Part shown: positions 25,901-40,900 of the stretch, in pieces | Layout of the letters: each line of letters begins with the position of its first letter | Numbering within the stretch: the first letter of the stretch is position 1 | NCBI GenBank assembly: GCA_030248135.1 | Contig: JASANC010001810.1 | Coordinates: 124,001 to 188,000, forward strand | From: Theristus sp. LFF4_11 | Taxonomy: Eukaryota > Nematoda > Chromadorea > Monhysterida > Xyalidae | Reading direction: 5' to 3' | DNA length: 64,000 bases | Notes under the pieces: model-generated | Databases searched by the model: none | The model's input: the letters and a program-made list of their open reading frames with translations, nothing else | Told to the model about the DNA's origin: nothing | Position numbers and translations under genes: made by a program

Positions 25901-28900
25901 TAGAAAAGCAGCCATTTGAATCTGGCAAACGCAAAAGGAAATTTACGCAGCAGTGCAATGCAGAGTTCAATATGTTATGATGCTGATTGCCTGTTGCAAC
26001 AGTGCACTGTACAACTTTACAACTGTACAACTTGAGCAACATGTTGCATGTGCACTGCAGTACTTTAAAATTTCCAACTGTACCTGCAAACTGCAACCAA
26101 TCAGTCAATGAAACAATCCCCACACACCACTCAATTGACAATCACCCACAACCGAATCCCTCCGCACTCACCTCCATGTCCGGCATAGCCCTCAACGCCG
26201 AGAACAGCGTCATTGTTTTGCCGGAGCCCGGCGGCCCACAGAGCACCATCGGCTTGTGCTCGGCCAGCCACGTCTGCAGCAACTGTTCGTGTCGTACTGT
26301 GTCCACAGTGGGAATCACAAGATCAGCAGCAGCGACCCGATGCGTTTCCACTTCGATTTGCGGTACTTTATTCGTCCATGGCGCCCACTCGCCAGCTAGC
26401 GTCACCTGCAGCGCAGAACCAACCGTTCAGCTAGGAGGCGGCACCGTTTGAGCGGGACGTTGATCGACCACAGACTTAGGGCCGGTGCTTCTGTGGCCAA
26501 TCAACTTTCTCCGTCGCAAACGTTGATACTCCAACAAAAACACCACGAAACTCCCGATTGGCCAACCTCAAAGTCAATAATTGGCACGTTGTTCTGTGGT
26601 GGCAACGGGATCGTCGTAGTGCTGCGAATGTAGTCGGACAACATCTGGCGCGCTTTCAGTTTTCCGTCGCCCGCAAACGCCCAGACCATGTTCGAGACAA
26701 GCGAGCGACTGATGAATCGTTCTAATTGATCCATCTGAAATTAAATTAAAAATAGAAAGAATTTACAATGGACGACATTTGCGTACAACTAGCAGGTTTG
26801 AGTGCAGCCTATCTAACAACCAGGTACATAACTAACAGAATGCAGCAGCACTCGAGTGAGCCTTCGCATTCTAGATGAAGGGGATCGAAAAATATCGCCT
26901 ACGTGCACCCTAGCTGACTGTAAATTGGCGGCACGGCCCTGGACAACAAAGCAGACTGACTGCAGTGCCCTCGGTCAGATCATATGGTTGAGCCGCTGGC
27001 ATTGTTCAACAAACAAGCACAAATGAAAGTTGCAAAGCGCACGGCTACCTGCATCGGGAAGTCGGAGTGCTGCGCGTTGTACAGCTGCACCTGGCGGATG
27101 CTGTAGTTCAACATGGCGAACATTGAGCTGAGCGCTCGATTGCGTGTGAAGTCCATCACGTGATCAAGGTCCTTCTCGGCATACGACAGACAGCGCGCCA
27201 CGAGGCCGTCGGAGGCAAAGTGCGGCGACAGCATTTGCGACACGTAACGTTGCACCTGTGCAGAGGACGTTGCTAGGAACGCTTGTTTTCTAGAGTTGAT
27301 CGGCTTGATTTGCAACTTTGCAAAAATTGTTGACCAATCTAGAACTTCAGACATTTGGCATAACGACACAATATCATGGTCAGAACTGCATGATGCAGCG
27401 TGTTTTGCAAAGTGCCTGCAAGCCTGCGTGCAGTCGCATGCACGAAACAATCGGTTGCTGCATTACTCCACCGGTGAGTCGGTATTGAATCGCACCCAAA
27501 ATGTGCAAGCATCATGCAATTAAATGCATTTCCAACAGCACTCCACTCCCACACACACACACACACAATCCAACAATCACCACCCCCAACCTGCATGTTC
27601 GGCGTCAGCATCTCGTCCGTGAGCGCGTCCGCGGTGGGTGACCGGCCGGTGGGTAGAGCGGCCTTCGACTGAGCGCTGGCCTCGAGCTCGTCGAGGCTGA
27701 CCGAGCGCAGACGCCTGATGTACTGCTCGAACAGCATGTCGGCCGTGACCACCTCCTCCGAGAACCACACCATCCCGCAACGACTCACGGTCGCCAGCGT
27801 CGCGTACCGCAGGTCTTGCACCTCGAACATGATGCGCACCTGAGTCAGTGGCTTGCGGTTGTAACTTTGTTGAAATTTGGAAGGCCTTGTTACTAGGAAG
27901 TGGGGTTTTTGTTTGCTTCAGAGTTCATTTCAATGAAATGAACTCTTCAACTGGAATACATATTTCGTCGTGGACTGGTGGGTGACTCCTGTTTCAAATA
28001 ATGGAGCCGTATGAATTCGGAATTCAAATTCTGTTTGCATCGGGATTGTCCGACAGTCTTGTTTGGACATCCTCTCTTACCAGACCATACAAAACCGAGT
28101 TTACAAACATTCGGCGGTATTGCCAATCGCTCTCCATTCGGCAACGTCAACAGTTTGTTGTCATCAAGGACACTGTTCAAGTTCTCGACCCACTCCGGAT
28201 CAACGTCACCGTCGAATATGATCCACTGACGTTTGTCGAGTTCACCACGAACGTTGTCCACAATTCTGAAGTTTTGTTTTTTTCAATGGAAAATTTCAGA
28301 GAAACTGATAAATGTTATTTCATCAGTGAAAATAATCAAAAAAGGCGACCGACTTGCGGAGCATGTGCGTGAACAGGCCGTCCGTCCATTCGCGCGTGTT
28401 CGGGTCCAGCGTGCCGTAGAGCGCGTCCTTGCTGATCGCTTTCGGATCGATGACGTGCGCCACACCTGACAAACATGAAGCACAAAAATAATCGAAATTT
28501 TCGGAAAATTCTGTTGCGGTTTTTCGTTTTTGCCAAAGGGTGGATCATTTTTGTGTATATTCACTAAAACCAATCAAAATAAATTGCAATTTTTTGGAAT
28601 GTTGTTGACTGGTGTGACTCGTGTAGTCAACCAGTCAACTGCAGGTAAACGATTTTCACTTTCCGTCACCATCTCAAAGAAACGCAACGCACCTTCCATG
28701 CCAGTGATGCGTTTCAAGGCGGTCAACAGCACACGCCACGCGGTCGATTTGCCTGATCCGGACGGTCCGACCATCATGAGACCGTGATTGAGGTTGGTGA
28801 TCTGGAACAACTGCAGCACCTTCTCGACCCACGCAGCGCCCGGCTCACCCTCGACGTCCGAGTAGCACAGCGAGCGCTCCTCACAGACGCGGTGCACTTC

Positions 28901-31900
28901 CTCGCGGAGGCTGCACACGTGCAAAAAAACGTTGCCGACGCGATCCATGTGAACACAAAAGTTCATCATAATTCAAGACCAATTCAGAAAGCAGCCAATC
29001 AGCTGGTGGCCTACGATTCACAGTTCGATTATATTTCTGTTTCGCTGCCCCCCCAAACAAACCGTTGCATCTGATTGCGTGTGTACGGCACGCCCGGGAA
29101 CACGTCAGAGAGCAGACTGAACAGCAACGGGATGTCCTCAGCGACAAGCTTCGGCACGATTGTTTCGCAGACCAGTTGGATCAGGATCTGTTGGAGAGTT
29201 GTTGGAAGTGACAAGTGTCCCAAATCGGAGCGTAAATTTTCAATTTCAAAGTTCACAGTTTGGTGTTTCCAGCACTGAAACTCAGTGGTCATGAAATCGA
29301 AATTTCAACGCACTCAACCACGAGCGCTCATTAGTCTAACGTGTTCTGTAAAGCCATCATTGTTTCACACAGCGGCACGGCACAACAAACAAACAAACAT
29401 TTGCGCGGCAAGTTTACACGCGCTAGAACTGCACAGGCAATCAGCATGGCATAATCCAAGCAAACCTCCTGTTCGTTCAACTGCTCGGCAATGGACGCCT
29501 CCGTGATCGTTTCACCGCGTTCAATCGCCTGCTCCTTCAGCTGTTGTATTCGATCCCGCTTAATTGTACCCGCACTACTCAGCACGTACTTCAGCGCACG
29601 CAGGCCAAAGTCGTAGTGAGACTGGTTCGATAGTTGCTCCAGGCACAGTCTGCAATTGGACAAAGACTGTCCGTCGACAAGTTGAGTAGATGGATTTCAA
29701 ATTTCAGTATTCTGTAACCGTTCTGGCCGTTGTCACAATTGCTCAATATTTCCTTTTCCAACGATTCCTTTTTTTGTATAATTGTTATCATAGCGCTTCA
29801 AGTTTTCTCGAAACATATGCAGTCGGCGCATTCTGGCATGGTGATTGGCCGCATCGAGCTCGCTGCACCAATAAACGAGCTCACATCAAAAAAATCTGAA
29901 TGCCCTCAGCTGATTGCTGACGATCCACTGTTCGACGAAGTGTGTGAAGTACTTGAGTTGGTTTCAAACAAAACGCAACCAAACACCAAAAACCAAACAC
30001 AGAAAACCGCAACCAAAACAGCACGCACGAGAAGAGCGGCACGACTTTCTGCGCGAGCTTCTCGGCGGTGCGGAATCCCTGCGAGAACAGGGTCACTTGC
30101 GCGATCAGCTGCATGTCCGGCTTGGTCATCGCCAACGAGCGGAACAACTGCTTCAGGTTGTCGGGCAGGTTCGAGCGGCCGGCGTAGCCGGGGTTCATCG
30201 TGATAAAGATCGCCATGTCCGGGTTCACGTGCACCTGCTTGCCGATCAGGTCGACCGTCAGTGCGCTCGTGTCTGTAAAGGGGACAGTGGAATTGGGCAA
30301 ATTTAAATGGAATTACTGCAAATCAGTTTTGTGGTGTTTTTTAATTCATCTGTTTTTTGGTTTACGACCATGCGGGTTTCGTATGCGTCTGTGCGGCAAA
30401 ATACCGAAAGTAACTAAATGTAAATCGTCAGGCTGAATTTTGTGTTGGCCAGAAACAACAGCGTCTTCTACCTCTTCGCTGTTTGCTCTTCAGCACGTCC
30501 TTCGTAAAGTGCTGCTTAATCATGCAAATTCACCCCACCAAAAGCCAAAAACAGTCAACATCAAAACCTTTGGTGTTGTGCAGCGTCTGTCGCAGCGTCT
30601 CTTGAATGGCTTGGATCTGCTGACTGCACGCGGAGAGCATGCGCTCCTCGAGACGATTGAACTCATCGAAGCAGCCCCATGCGCCCACTTGGCAGAGACC
30701 GACAAAGATGCGACCCATAGCCTGTAGAATCTCGTTGATTTCCCATCAAAGTCTTGCCAATTGGCTGTCCCAACGCAGGTCATTCAGGTAAAAAAATGGC
30801 TAAAAACCACTTCTTCGCATCGCATACTGTTCAGGTTCATGGGGGTTTCGCTAAATGAAATAACACAAAATTCTCTACAAAACGCCGAATGCAACCTGGA
30901 AATCGAACGTCTCATCACAATTGAAGACGAGCACAAATCGGCCGAGCTGGTTTCCCAGGGCTTTCACGGTTTCGGTTTTGCCCGTGCCGGCCGGTCCAAA
31001 CGGAGAGCCGCCCAGCTTTGCGTCCAGCGCCTGCGTCATCGTCAGGTAGCAGCGGTCGCACAAAGGCGTCTGCACCAGCTTCTCTTGCACGCCGAGGTAT
31101 CTGAGAGTTTCTTGCAGTTTCTCATTGATTTCTTACAGCACGCTCAAACTGCAACCATATGCAGTTGGTGCATTTTGGCATTTGTATCTGGCACGCCGGC
31201 AAATTGGCTATACCGAGCTCATGGGATAAATCAGTCAGCCCAATTCGAAGGCAGCCAATCAGCTGATTACCTGTGATTTATAGTTCGACTTCGACTTCTG
31301 TGTTACTTTGATGAATTTAAAATCCGAATTACATTTGATTGATCCGTGTAGCGAAGAATGAAACCGCTTAAAAACGAAACACCACCAACACACAAAAACT
31401 TTCGGACAGTATTAGACGTACCAAAAGCTCCAAAACGGGACAAAAAGCAAAAAAACGCACTCAAAGCCGTAGAAGAACGAGGCATTCGCCATTTTTATGG
31501 TCAACCGATGCAGCACATCAGCGACGGACGGATCGAAATAGAAACGCATTTGGCGCAGCCACTGGAACGATCGCACGTTGTTCACGTTCTGCTCGATCAG
31601 CAGACGGTTGACATCGCGTTTATGCACGAACTCGATGATCTGAATGGGCAGAACGAGTTTGGTGCGAAAGGATCGTTTTTGGGGACCTAAATGTATCATA
31701 CTTTGTTTGGGGTGTGCCAAAACCGCACAGTTTAATACACGATTTCATCGCAATTTGCTGATTGGCTGCCTTTTTTAATATACTTGCCGTGTCTTGAGGT
31801 CTGTACGCTCTGAAAATCTCCAACCAAAACAGAGAAAACGGAGTGAGCAGAACAATCTGAATGAATGCAGCTTCAAATACCAATTTCGACTTTATTTGTG

Positions 31901-34900
31901 ATTTTGAATAGGAGAGACCAACTTCTCGAAGCTTTTGGGTGCTGGAAAAAATTGGGAAATAGAACGGTTTTAAAACGGAAATAAAACCGGTTTTTCTTGG
32001 CCATATAAAAAACCGGCTTTTTACCAACCTAAGCGAAATTCAAACGAAACTGACCAAATGCTCGAGTTTCTTGCGTCGCAATGGCGGCTGTTCCTGGAGC
32101 ACACTGTCTGCGAGCAGATTCAACGAGGCAGTGACGCTGTCACGCGACGCAGCCAGCGATTTGCCGTTCGACAGCGCTGCCTCCACCTGCTCAGACCACG
32201 AGATTTGCACCGTCAACACGATGATCTGCGCCTGAAATGCAAACGCAGGAATAATGATCAGGGTGAGGAGTGAGGAGTTTGAAACACTAATCGGGACTAT
32301 TGGTACTTTCGATCGTGAGCACTTTCATGCAAATACAATAAAATGGGATTTTCTAAACTAATTTTTACTGCTGACAATAAATTTCAAATACAGTCAGACA
32401 ACAACGATAATTGTGCGTGCAATGAGCAAACACCGCAACGCACCGGATACTTATCGAGCCACTGCATGTAGTCGTCGGCATTGATTTCACCCCCGGCTTT
32501 GAATTTCGCGAAGTCCGCTACGGACTGTGCGAGCATTTTGGCGAGCGTGCTACGCATCTCAGCCTCGACGCGCGACAGCCACTCGTTGATTCGCTGGTCT
32601 TTGATCGTCACTGATTGGCTGAATTGAATCTGAAATTGAGAACACAAAAGTCGGTGGAAATAAGCGATCTTTCAAATCGTAACATCTGTGATTTTAAATT
32701 TTTGAACTAACGGATCGGCAGCACATAACGGATTTCTACATGGCTGATTGATTTATACCAGAGCGATCTTATCTGGCCAATCAATCAGTTCAGCATCACC
32801 GACTTTGCTATTTGCTATTTTTGCAAGTTCCAACACTTCGCCTGCAAAACGTTCTCAGAATCGCGCAGAACGCGCACCTCCTCCCCCTCGCGTGACACCA
32901 GTCCCAGCACGGTGGTCTCGTCTTCACTGAGCTTCACCGCAGACACGCCAGCGAACATTTTCTTGAAGTGCTTCTGTAGTCGTGTGATGTTCTTGCTGTT
33001 GCCAATAATCTCCAGCAAATCCTCGTCGCCGACAAAGTAGAAACTGAAAAAAGGGCGAATTGAAGTCTCAATGGTTCATATTCAGAATATTTTTTTGCAA
33101 ATTTCTGTGCATTCATCCAATCATTTTTATTTGAAGATTTTGTAGGAAACTTTCTGTGCAATGCATCCATCCAATAATTTCATTTCGCAGATTTTGCAAA
33201 GAACAATTTTAGTTCATGTAGCTTCCGTTTCAAAAAAACAGTTTTTTTCAAAGACCCACTGTTTCTCTGATAATAAGCCAATCAAAAAAGATACTGCCAT
33301 ACAGCTTGCCAATGAAAACAAAACTGAAAAAAACAACTCCCAAAGTTTTCACATTCACGCCAACCAACCGTGGAAACGACGCCCGCTCACGTTCCAGATA
33401 TTCACCGAGCGCCTTCTGAATTTTCGCCAGCAGATCTGCGAGTCGCTCCAGGAGTCGCTGGACACCCTGGAAGTTGACGATCTCGAGCACACGAGGCGAC
33501 GCCGTCACTTTCTTCATTAGACCCAGGAACTCGGTGCTGATACTGGAAACATAGAAACAGAAAAGATGTTGCTTGACAGTTCTACCGGTGTTATTTCACT
33601 CGAGTTGGTTGAATCTTTTTATTTTGACTGTGCATCGTCAGAAACAGCGAAGTAAACGGAGTTACGGAACGCAGTTTCATAACGGAACAAAAAGACGCTC
33701 GTATGTTATTAATTGGTCAAAATGGTAAATTTTTGATTGATCGTTCCCATACTGACAAAACCACTGACTGACCTATATATCTACTCTATTCTGTCCAGTC
33801 CACAAAGTACAAAAAAGCTACAAACCAGCAAACTGGACACACAGCCGTTCTGTAAACGTAAAGCAACAGAACGAATAAAAAAACTCAAACCTCGAAAATC
33901 GCGACGTCTCAACCGGCAGCAGTGTCTTGATGTCGGCCGATCCAGTGAAGATTCCCTCCAAGTAAACCCAACGGCGTTGCACATCGATCCAAACATCGAA
34001 CAGCCCGTTGATTCGGTTCAACTTGTCCTCCCAGGCGAGCGCTTCCTCTTCGAATTCCTGCAAAATTGAATTTGATGAACCAGTGAACCTGACAGACAGT
34101 TGTGACGTCGTTACAGGCATACAGCGTGTGTTTGCCATGCGAGTTGTGGTGGGTGTGTGTTCTTTAGGCTTACTGATTGCTTTCTCATATCACTGGTCCA
34201 AACCTAAACACGGAAATTCACTGTTATTTGGTTACTTACTTACTTATTGTCACTGCCTATTCATTTGGTGTCATGTCCACTGTTCTCAATTATTGACTTG
34301 CCTACTCATGGTGTCCAACACTTCTCTGGTATTAGCCGTGCAATGCAGAATAACACTGAACTGAAGTACTGAACTAAACTGAACTCAATAAAGTTCGGTT
34401 CTCGCACATTGAGTTCTTCATGCGGCAACCAATCATCACAATCGCTCCAATTCTAGCAAATCACCAAGCAACACCAAAAGTGTGATTTCCACGCAGCCCG
34501 AGACCAACCTTATAATAGGGCGAGAGTTTCATGGCGGCGAGACTGTTTATGTGCTCCTTGAGTTTGTTGAACAGATCATCCCAGCCGCGGATGAGTTTCG
34601 TCTTGTTCTGGTAGTTCACCAGTTCCACCTCGTACGAGTTCCACTGGTCGCGCACTTGCTTCAGGAACTCCTCCAGCGCCATCTCGCCTTGCGCCACCAG
34701 AATCACGTCCTTGATGGCCGCCTCGCATCGTTGTAGGTCGGCGTCCCAGACCTGCGGTCGGGTTTCTTTGAATGACCAAAGATTGCGAGTTTTGGATTCG
34801 TATTTTCACGGTTGAGTTGAACTGAAAACATGCATCTGGCAGGCGATTGACGACCAATCCCGCTCAATGCATCATGTATGACCAAATATCCCAAAACTCA

Positions 34901-37900
34901 AATGCGACCAATCAGTAAATTGCAACGAAATAAAGTGCGCACTTGGCCGAGTGTCAGATCACTGAGATTCCAGGTGACACGCAGCTGCTTCTGCAGTGCT
35001 CGCCAGTGCCGTTCTTTCAGCGCCTCCGACTTCAACTCGACCACCATCATGTTGACCTGAAAAGAGCATAGAATTTCAACCTTATAGAATCTTCAATTCT
35101 CCCATCGAACCATCAATTTTTAAACAGAACCCAAGCGAAATTTCCAATTTGTCGCTACCCTACCATTCTTTCCGCATGCAACACACGTTTGCATCAAAAT
35201 CAGTCCGTCTTGACACCCACGCCAATGTCCAATCAGACACAGCAAACTGAGAATCTCCAAACAACGCACGCACACCTTTGTGTACGATTGCAACTGTCGT
35301 TTCACGTGCTCATAGCTGTCGTAGGTTCGATATTTCGCCGGCAACTCCTTCAGCTGGCCGAGCAGCGCATCGAGCTGCTGACGCAACTTGCGAGGCTGCA
35401 CCGACAGCCACGGCTTCTCGCGCAGCTCGTCCAAGTTGCTGTGCAGCGGCGCCAGCGCTTGCCAGACGCCTGCACAACGCGACAATCGTGCACGGTCGTT
35501 TTTTTTAAATTTCGATTTCACTTTTTATTTGCATTGTTCGTCACGTGGATCTCAATAGAACAAAATGTGATATGAAAATCACAAAAAGATTATTGGCGCA
35601 AATTCTCTTGCATAATTCTTCACTGATTGGCTGCCTCGGGCACCCAGCCAATCAGCGTGAAGAATAAAAAAGAAATGGCGGAATAGTCATTCATTCCCCA
35701 GGACCACGTCACCATCACAATTTTTCAAGTCTAGAACACTGACCGAACAAAATCGAATGGTAGAGGCTGGCGCTGCCCAGCCAAGTGACGAGTGATTGAC
35801 CGACCTTTCAGATCAGTCAACTCTTCCAGTGCGACGTTCATGCGTTCATTCTGTGGCGCCGTCGCCAACGCCGAGTCGGTCAGCTCCAGGGCGTCCTTGG
35901 CCTTCAGAATGTTGTCACGGTCCTCCTTCAGACGATTCAGCTTGTTCTCGTAGATCTTCAGCGACTCCAACGCGTGCTCCGGGCGTTGCGCACCCTGAAA
36001 GACACTGGTGCATTTTGGTGTTCTTTAAAAAACGGTTGACAAAAATGTCACCGTCCCCCTCTCGTGGCGATAGGATTGGCCAGAAGGACGCAGTGTCCAG
36101 TTTCGTTAAACCACCGGAGTTTGGGTGCAGTAAAAGAGAACACAAACACGTTTAGCGCCTGCACCTGATCCGCTTTTATTCTGGTTCCATTGTTCGTGTT
36201 TCTGGAACCGGTGAGGGAGTCAAAAAATTTAAAAAAAGTTTGGTTGAGTTTGACACCTTCCGGATTGACAAAACTCAAAATCAACCACGAATCAAAGTTC
36301 TCATGAAAGTACAATCAAAAACAGCAAAGAACGCACGGCCGTCGGTTTGCCGTTCTCCCAATCGCTGAGCAGCTCGTTGGTGCGCGCCTCGACCGCTTGA
36401 TCTTCCTGTCGGATCTTGTTCTGCAGTGTGCTCACCTGAAGCATTTGAAATTGTAACAAACAAAACAGCAGAAAGCTCAATATTTGATGAGAATTCAGCT
36501 CGACAACAATTGAACGAAAAGCAATGAATGAAACAAAAATACAAGCTAAATGAAAATCGGAAAATTTTAAATCAAAAAATAAAACAGGCACATCAAAAAA
36601 GCTGAAATCAAATCACAACAATCATCAATTCCGATTTCTCGAACCTGCGTCTGAATGGCGGAGTCCTTGCGTGAGAGAATGTCACAAAACGCGTCCCATT
36701 CGCCGTCGACGTTCTCACTGTACAGCCAGTTGCTCGGAAACTGAAACCGTTGACGCTCCAATAGACGCTGACCATCGCGGTATTGTTCAACCTGGAAACC
36801 GCACAGTCAGAAACAACATTCCAGACACACACAAAACACTGGTTATAAAAAGACACTTCAGACTGATTGGCTGACCTGTTGCTGCCACTGCTTCGTCTGT
36901 CGTTTCAGTCCCTGCACGTACGTGATGAAGCCGACCGCTTCGCCCGTCGACGCCGCATCGACCGACTGCTGCTCCAGCTCGTTGCGTGACTTTGACACAT
37001 CGCCAAAGAAGCTCTGCATCTGACCGCCGAGCGTCTGACCGAACTTCTGCAGTACGTCCTTGTGCCACGAGTCGTACTTCAGCGACACTTTCGATTGCAC
37101 CTTCGCGTAGTCGATTATGACCGGACCGATCTCGCGTCGCGTTTCCGACGTGTCGAACGTGGCGCGCGATTTTCTGTCATTGAGAAAGTGTTTGGTTCGA
37201 GTTTATGAAATCTGTTATTGCTTGTTATTATACAGTTGTGCAGTGCCTGTCTCATTCAAACTCCTATTTACTGCAGATTACAAATCAATCAACTCAAATC
37301 ACAAAGCAACAATTCAATATAGCCGAAGTGAGTGACCTTCCTAATCACGGAGATACGACATAGTCAAGCAAATTTGAACTGCAGCGTCCAGCATGAAAGT
37401 GAATCTCTTTTTATGAGTGGCATAACCAAAAAGTCAATGTGTTTCGCTAGCACGATCGATCAGTGATAAACTGCGAGCCTCAGACCAACTTGATCTCAAT
37501 CAGCGTTTTCATCCATCGGCCCAGGTCGACGCCCATGCGCTCATACAGCGAGTCCGCTTGCAGATCCCACAGCGACTGGTAGCGAAGCCATTCCTGAGAA
37601 AAGCACAAAAAAATAAAGGATAAACCGTGCTTCCGCGTATGGACCCGTAAAAAACAGGTTGCTTCACCAACAAGAAACTCAAATCTTGCCAGAGTATCCC
37701 GCCCACAAATAGACCAATCAGAGCTTCCGCAGCCCAGCAGGTATAATGGAACTGATCGGAAATATCAAAAATGGCTTGAATTGAAACGATCAGCAAGAAC
37801 CGGCCACATTGCACCAGAACGGACGCACATTGACGTAGTCGCGGACGCGGTTCATGATATTCTCGACGGCACTGTAGGCAGTCTCCAACGTCTGCTGTCC

Positions 37901-40900
37901 GTCCGGCAGTTGACCGAGCAACGATCGATAGGTGCTCGCAGAGGCCGAGCGTTCAGAGGCGGAGATTTGGAAACGCGTCGACGTGATGCGCTCCTGCGAC
38001 GTGACGATCGCTTGCCAGGCGAACAACTGCTCGAGCAGCCCTTGGCGGGCCTCTTCCATGCTCGGCGACAGGTACATCACTTGCTGCGTCAGGCGGATCT
38101 CGTGCAGTAGCGCCTGCAACGTCGGTGGGTTGGGTTGTGAATATAGGTGGTTATGCGAAGGCATGTGTTGGAAGCGCATATAGCGCCCATCAAGTAAGAA
38201 CACCATTCCTTTCTGCTGAACCGTTCGTTAAGCTCATAAAACCAAAGCAAACGTCACCTCTCTCAGCGGTCATTGGCCCGTTGATTGGCGCACTGTGCCT
38301 GGCCAATCAGCGCGCTCCACTCAAATCAAGTCGAACCAATCAGCAATCAAGCAATACAGCGTCGTATCAAATAGCATTTTCTTGAGCTTCAACTCTTGCC
38401 CGCTCACTCACCGTAATGTTCGGCTCGCCGCCGGTGCTCTTTGGCAGCTGGTTCATATCGTCGACAGTGTCCAAGTCAGCATCGTTCTGCTGCGACGTGC
38501 CTTCAAGCGCCCGCGTCCACGCTTTGATCGCCTCTTGCAGACGCAGCGCAAGTTTTTGTTCGATCTGGACGAATATGGCAAATTGAAACCATTTTTGGGA
38601 AAACTAGAAGATTTTAAGCGTGAAAAAATGAACATCAGATTCGATAAAGATGATCAAGCTCAGGCAATCAAACATGCCACGTTTCAACTCGGTTAGTCTC
38701 GTGTCACAGCAAATTCTGCCAACAGCATCACGTACAATTGTAGATTGAGATTAGCGAAAAACCGTACCACTTTCGGCTTTATTTGCTTTGCCAACCCATC
38801 CTCAACACCACCACTGCACCTTTTCATCGAGCTGTTTCACCCAGATCGTCAGATTGCTGTACTGTCCGAGGCTGAGCGCATCGACTGCCTTCTGCACGTT
38901 GTTCAGGATCTGCTGGATGACGGGCGCCGCGTACTGGCACGTGTCGACGGCCGCCAACTGCACCTCGACCTGCTCGTGCAGCGTCAGCAACTCCTCCACC
39001 TGCTCCTGGTACTTCGCGATCGTCTCCGAGAATTTCTTCACGTAGCCGTCCATCTTGTACGACTCCCAGCCGAGTGTGCCGCCCTGCATAACGGCAGTAG
39101 TTGAAAATTGAGTTCAAAATTTATAAGGCCTTTTTGCACCTTTCGAAAGCGACAGGCCACCGGAAATTGAAATGACACCAACCACGATAATCACTGGTGT
39201 GGGAGGCCTCGTCAGTGATGTGCCCAACCATATGTCCACCCAACCAAACTACCCCTTATTCCGTGTTCACCTCACTAATCAAGGTCTGCACATCCTTCTT
39301 CATGCCAGCGAGCAACAACGCGCAGTCTCGTCGATCAACGACTTTCTCGTTCACCAGATCGTACGTGCGCACAGACTCCAGCAGGCAGGTCGCAAACGGA
39401 TACAGTTGATTCGCTTGGTGCGCCTTGTTCACGACGCCCAACGGCACGCGGAAGCCCATGTGTTTCAGGTGGCGAACCTGTGCACGCATTGCAAGGGAAT
39501 TTATGAAACGGCCGATTAGACACAAGGTCGATCACATGAGACACAACCCGGACGATTAGGTAGGTACGTGCACTTCTTCTTTCACAACCAGTAAACCATG
39601 TACCGGACACGGCTATCAACAACACTGATATTTGAATTTCGCGCTCGCGGAATGGCTGAACGCTGCACTTGGACGAAGGTTGCCAAAACACAAAACTTCC
39701 TTCATTCAGCAAAAGGATCGAGTTGATCCAACTAGCAGCGATGATGTGTGATGCAATGATTTGTCCGATTCCAGTGATATGTGCCTTATACACACCAGGA
39801 TTACAGGGTAACTGTTGCGTTGGTACCGTTCTCAATACCAACGCCAGCCATCCCTCCAGTCACCCAATAACCGCCAATCCACCAGCACAACTGCCTCGCC
39901 ACTCAATCCAACCAGCCCCTCCCCCCCCCTCTCCAAGCCAGTCAATTTACCTCCTTTGCGAGCGTGATAACTTCGGGCAGAAAGTTCACCCTGAGCCTGA
40001 GGACGCTCTTGTTGTCGCGTGCGCGTCGCATCTGCTCGATGACGAACACTTTACCGCCGGACACTTCCAGGCGACGCTGGTTGACTTTGTTCACCCATTC
40101 GTCAAAGATGTGCTGCGTGTTCAGTTTGGCGCGGAAATTGTCACCCTCCAACTTGAGCTGTTGTCCGTCGACGTGATTCTCCCAGCCCTTGCCGAGCACG
40201 TCCTCGACACGACGCAGGTACAGACTCAGTTGGCGGTCGATCTGGCATGTTTAGAGTAGACATTGACTGATGCACTTTTTTGTTTTTCTGGATTCTTTGG
40301 TTAAAATTTTGATGAAAATATGGTGTTTTTGCATGAAAAAATGAATGTTTTTTGTGAGAAAAGCCAAAATGTTGGACTTCTCGGAAAAAAACTTGTTACT
40401 TGTCGAATCCAGATGATCGAGCCGGACACTGGCGGAATGTCGTGCGCGTAGCCCATGACGTTCGCCTCGCTCTGTTGGTAGTGCACCTGGAATCAAGTGA
40501 AGAAACACTGAGCTGCTTGCCAGAGAAACACACAAGTGACAAAGTTGTTCAGTCGAAAGTGCCCGAGCCATATTCAAACAATCAAGCTGTTCTATAAAGC
40601 AATGGATGTTTCGATCAATCAACAACAAGCACCCAATCAGCCAGCACCCAATCAACCGACGCCCAACCGTGAACTGTTTCTGCAGCTGCTCAATGTCCTG
40701 TTTCACGCGCTGTATCAACTGTGTCTGGTACTCCCGGATGGCGCCACGGATGTGCGGCCGCACGAACAGCGCGTTGAAACGCGAGAAGATCGTGAACATC
40801 TCGTTGGCGTTCTTCGCGGCGCCGAGTTGATCGCGCAGACGCGTGGTGATGCGCGCCTCAACACGGTCGATGCGCTCTTCGTAGCTGCAAGCACGCTGTT

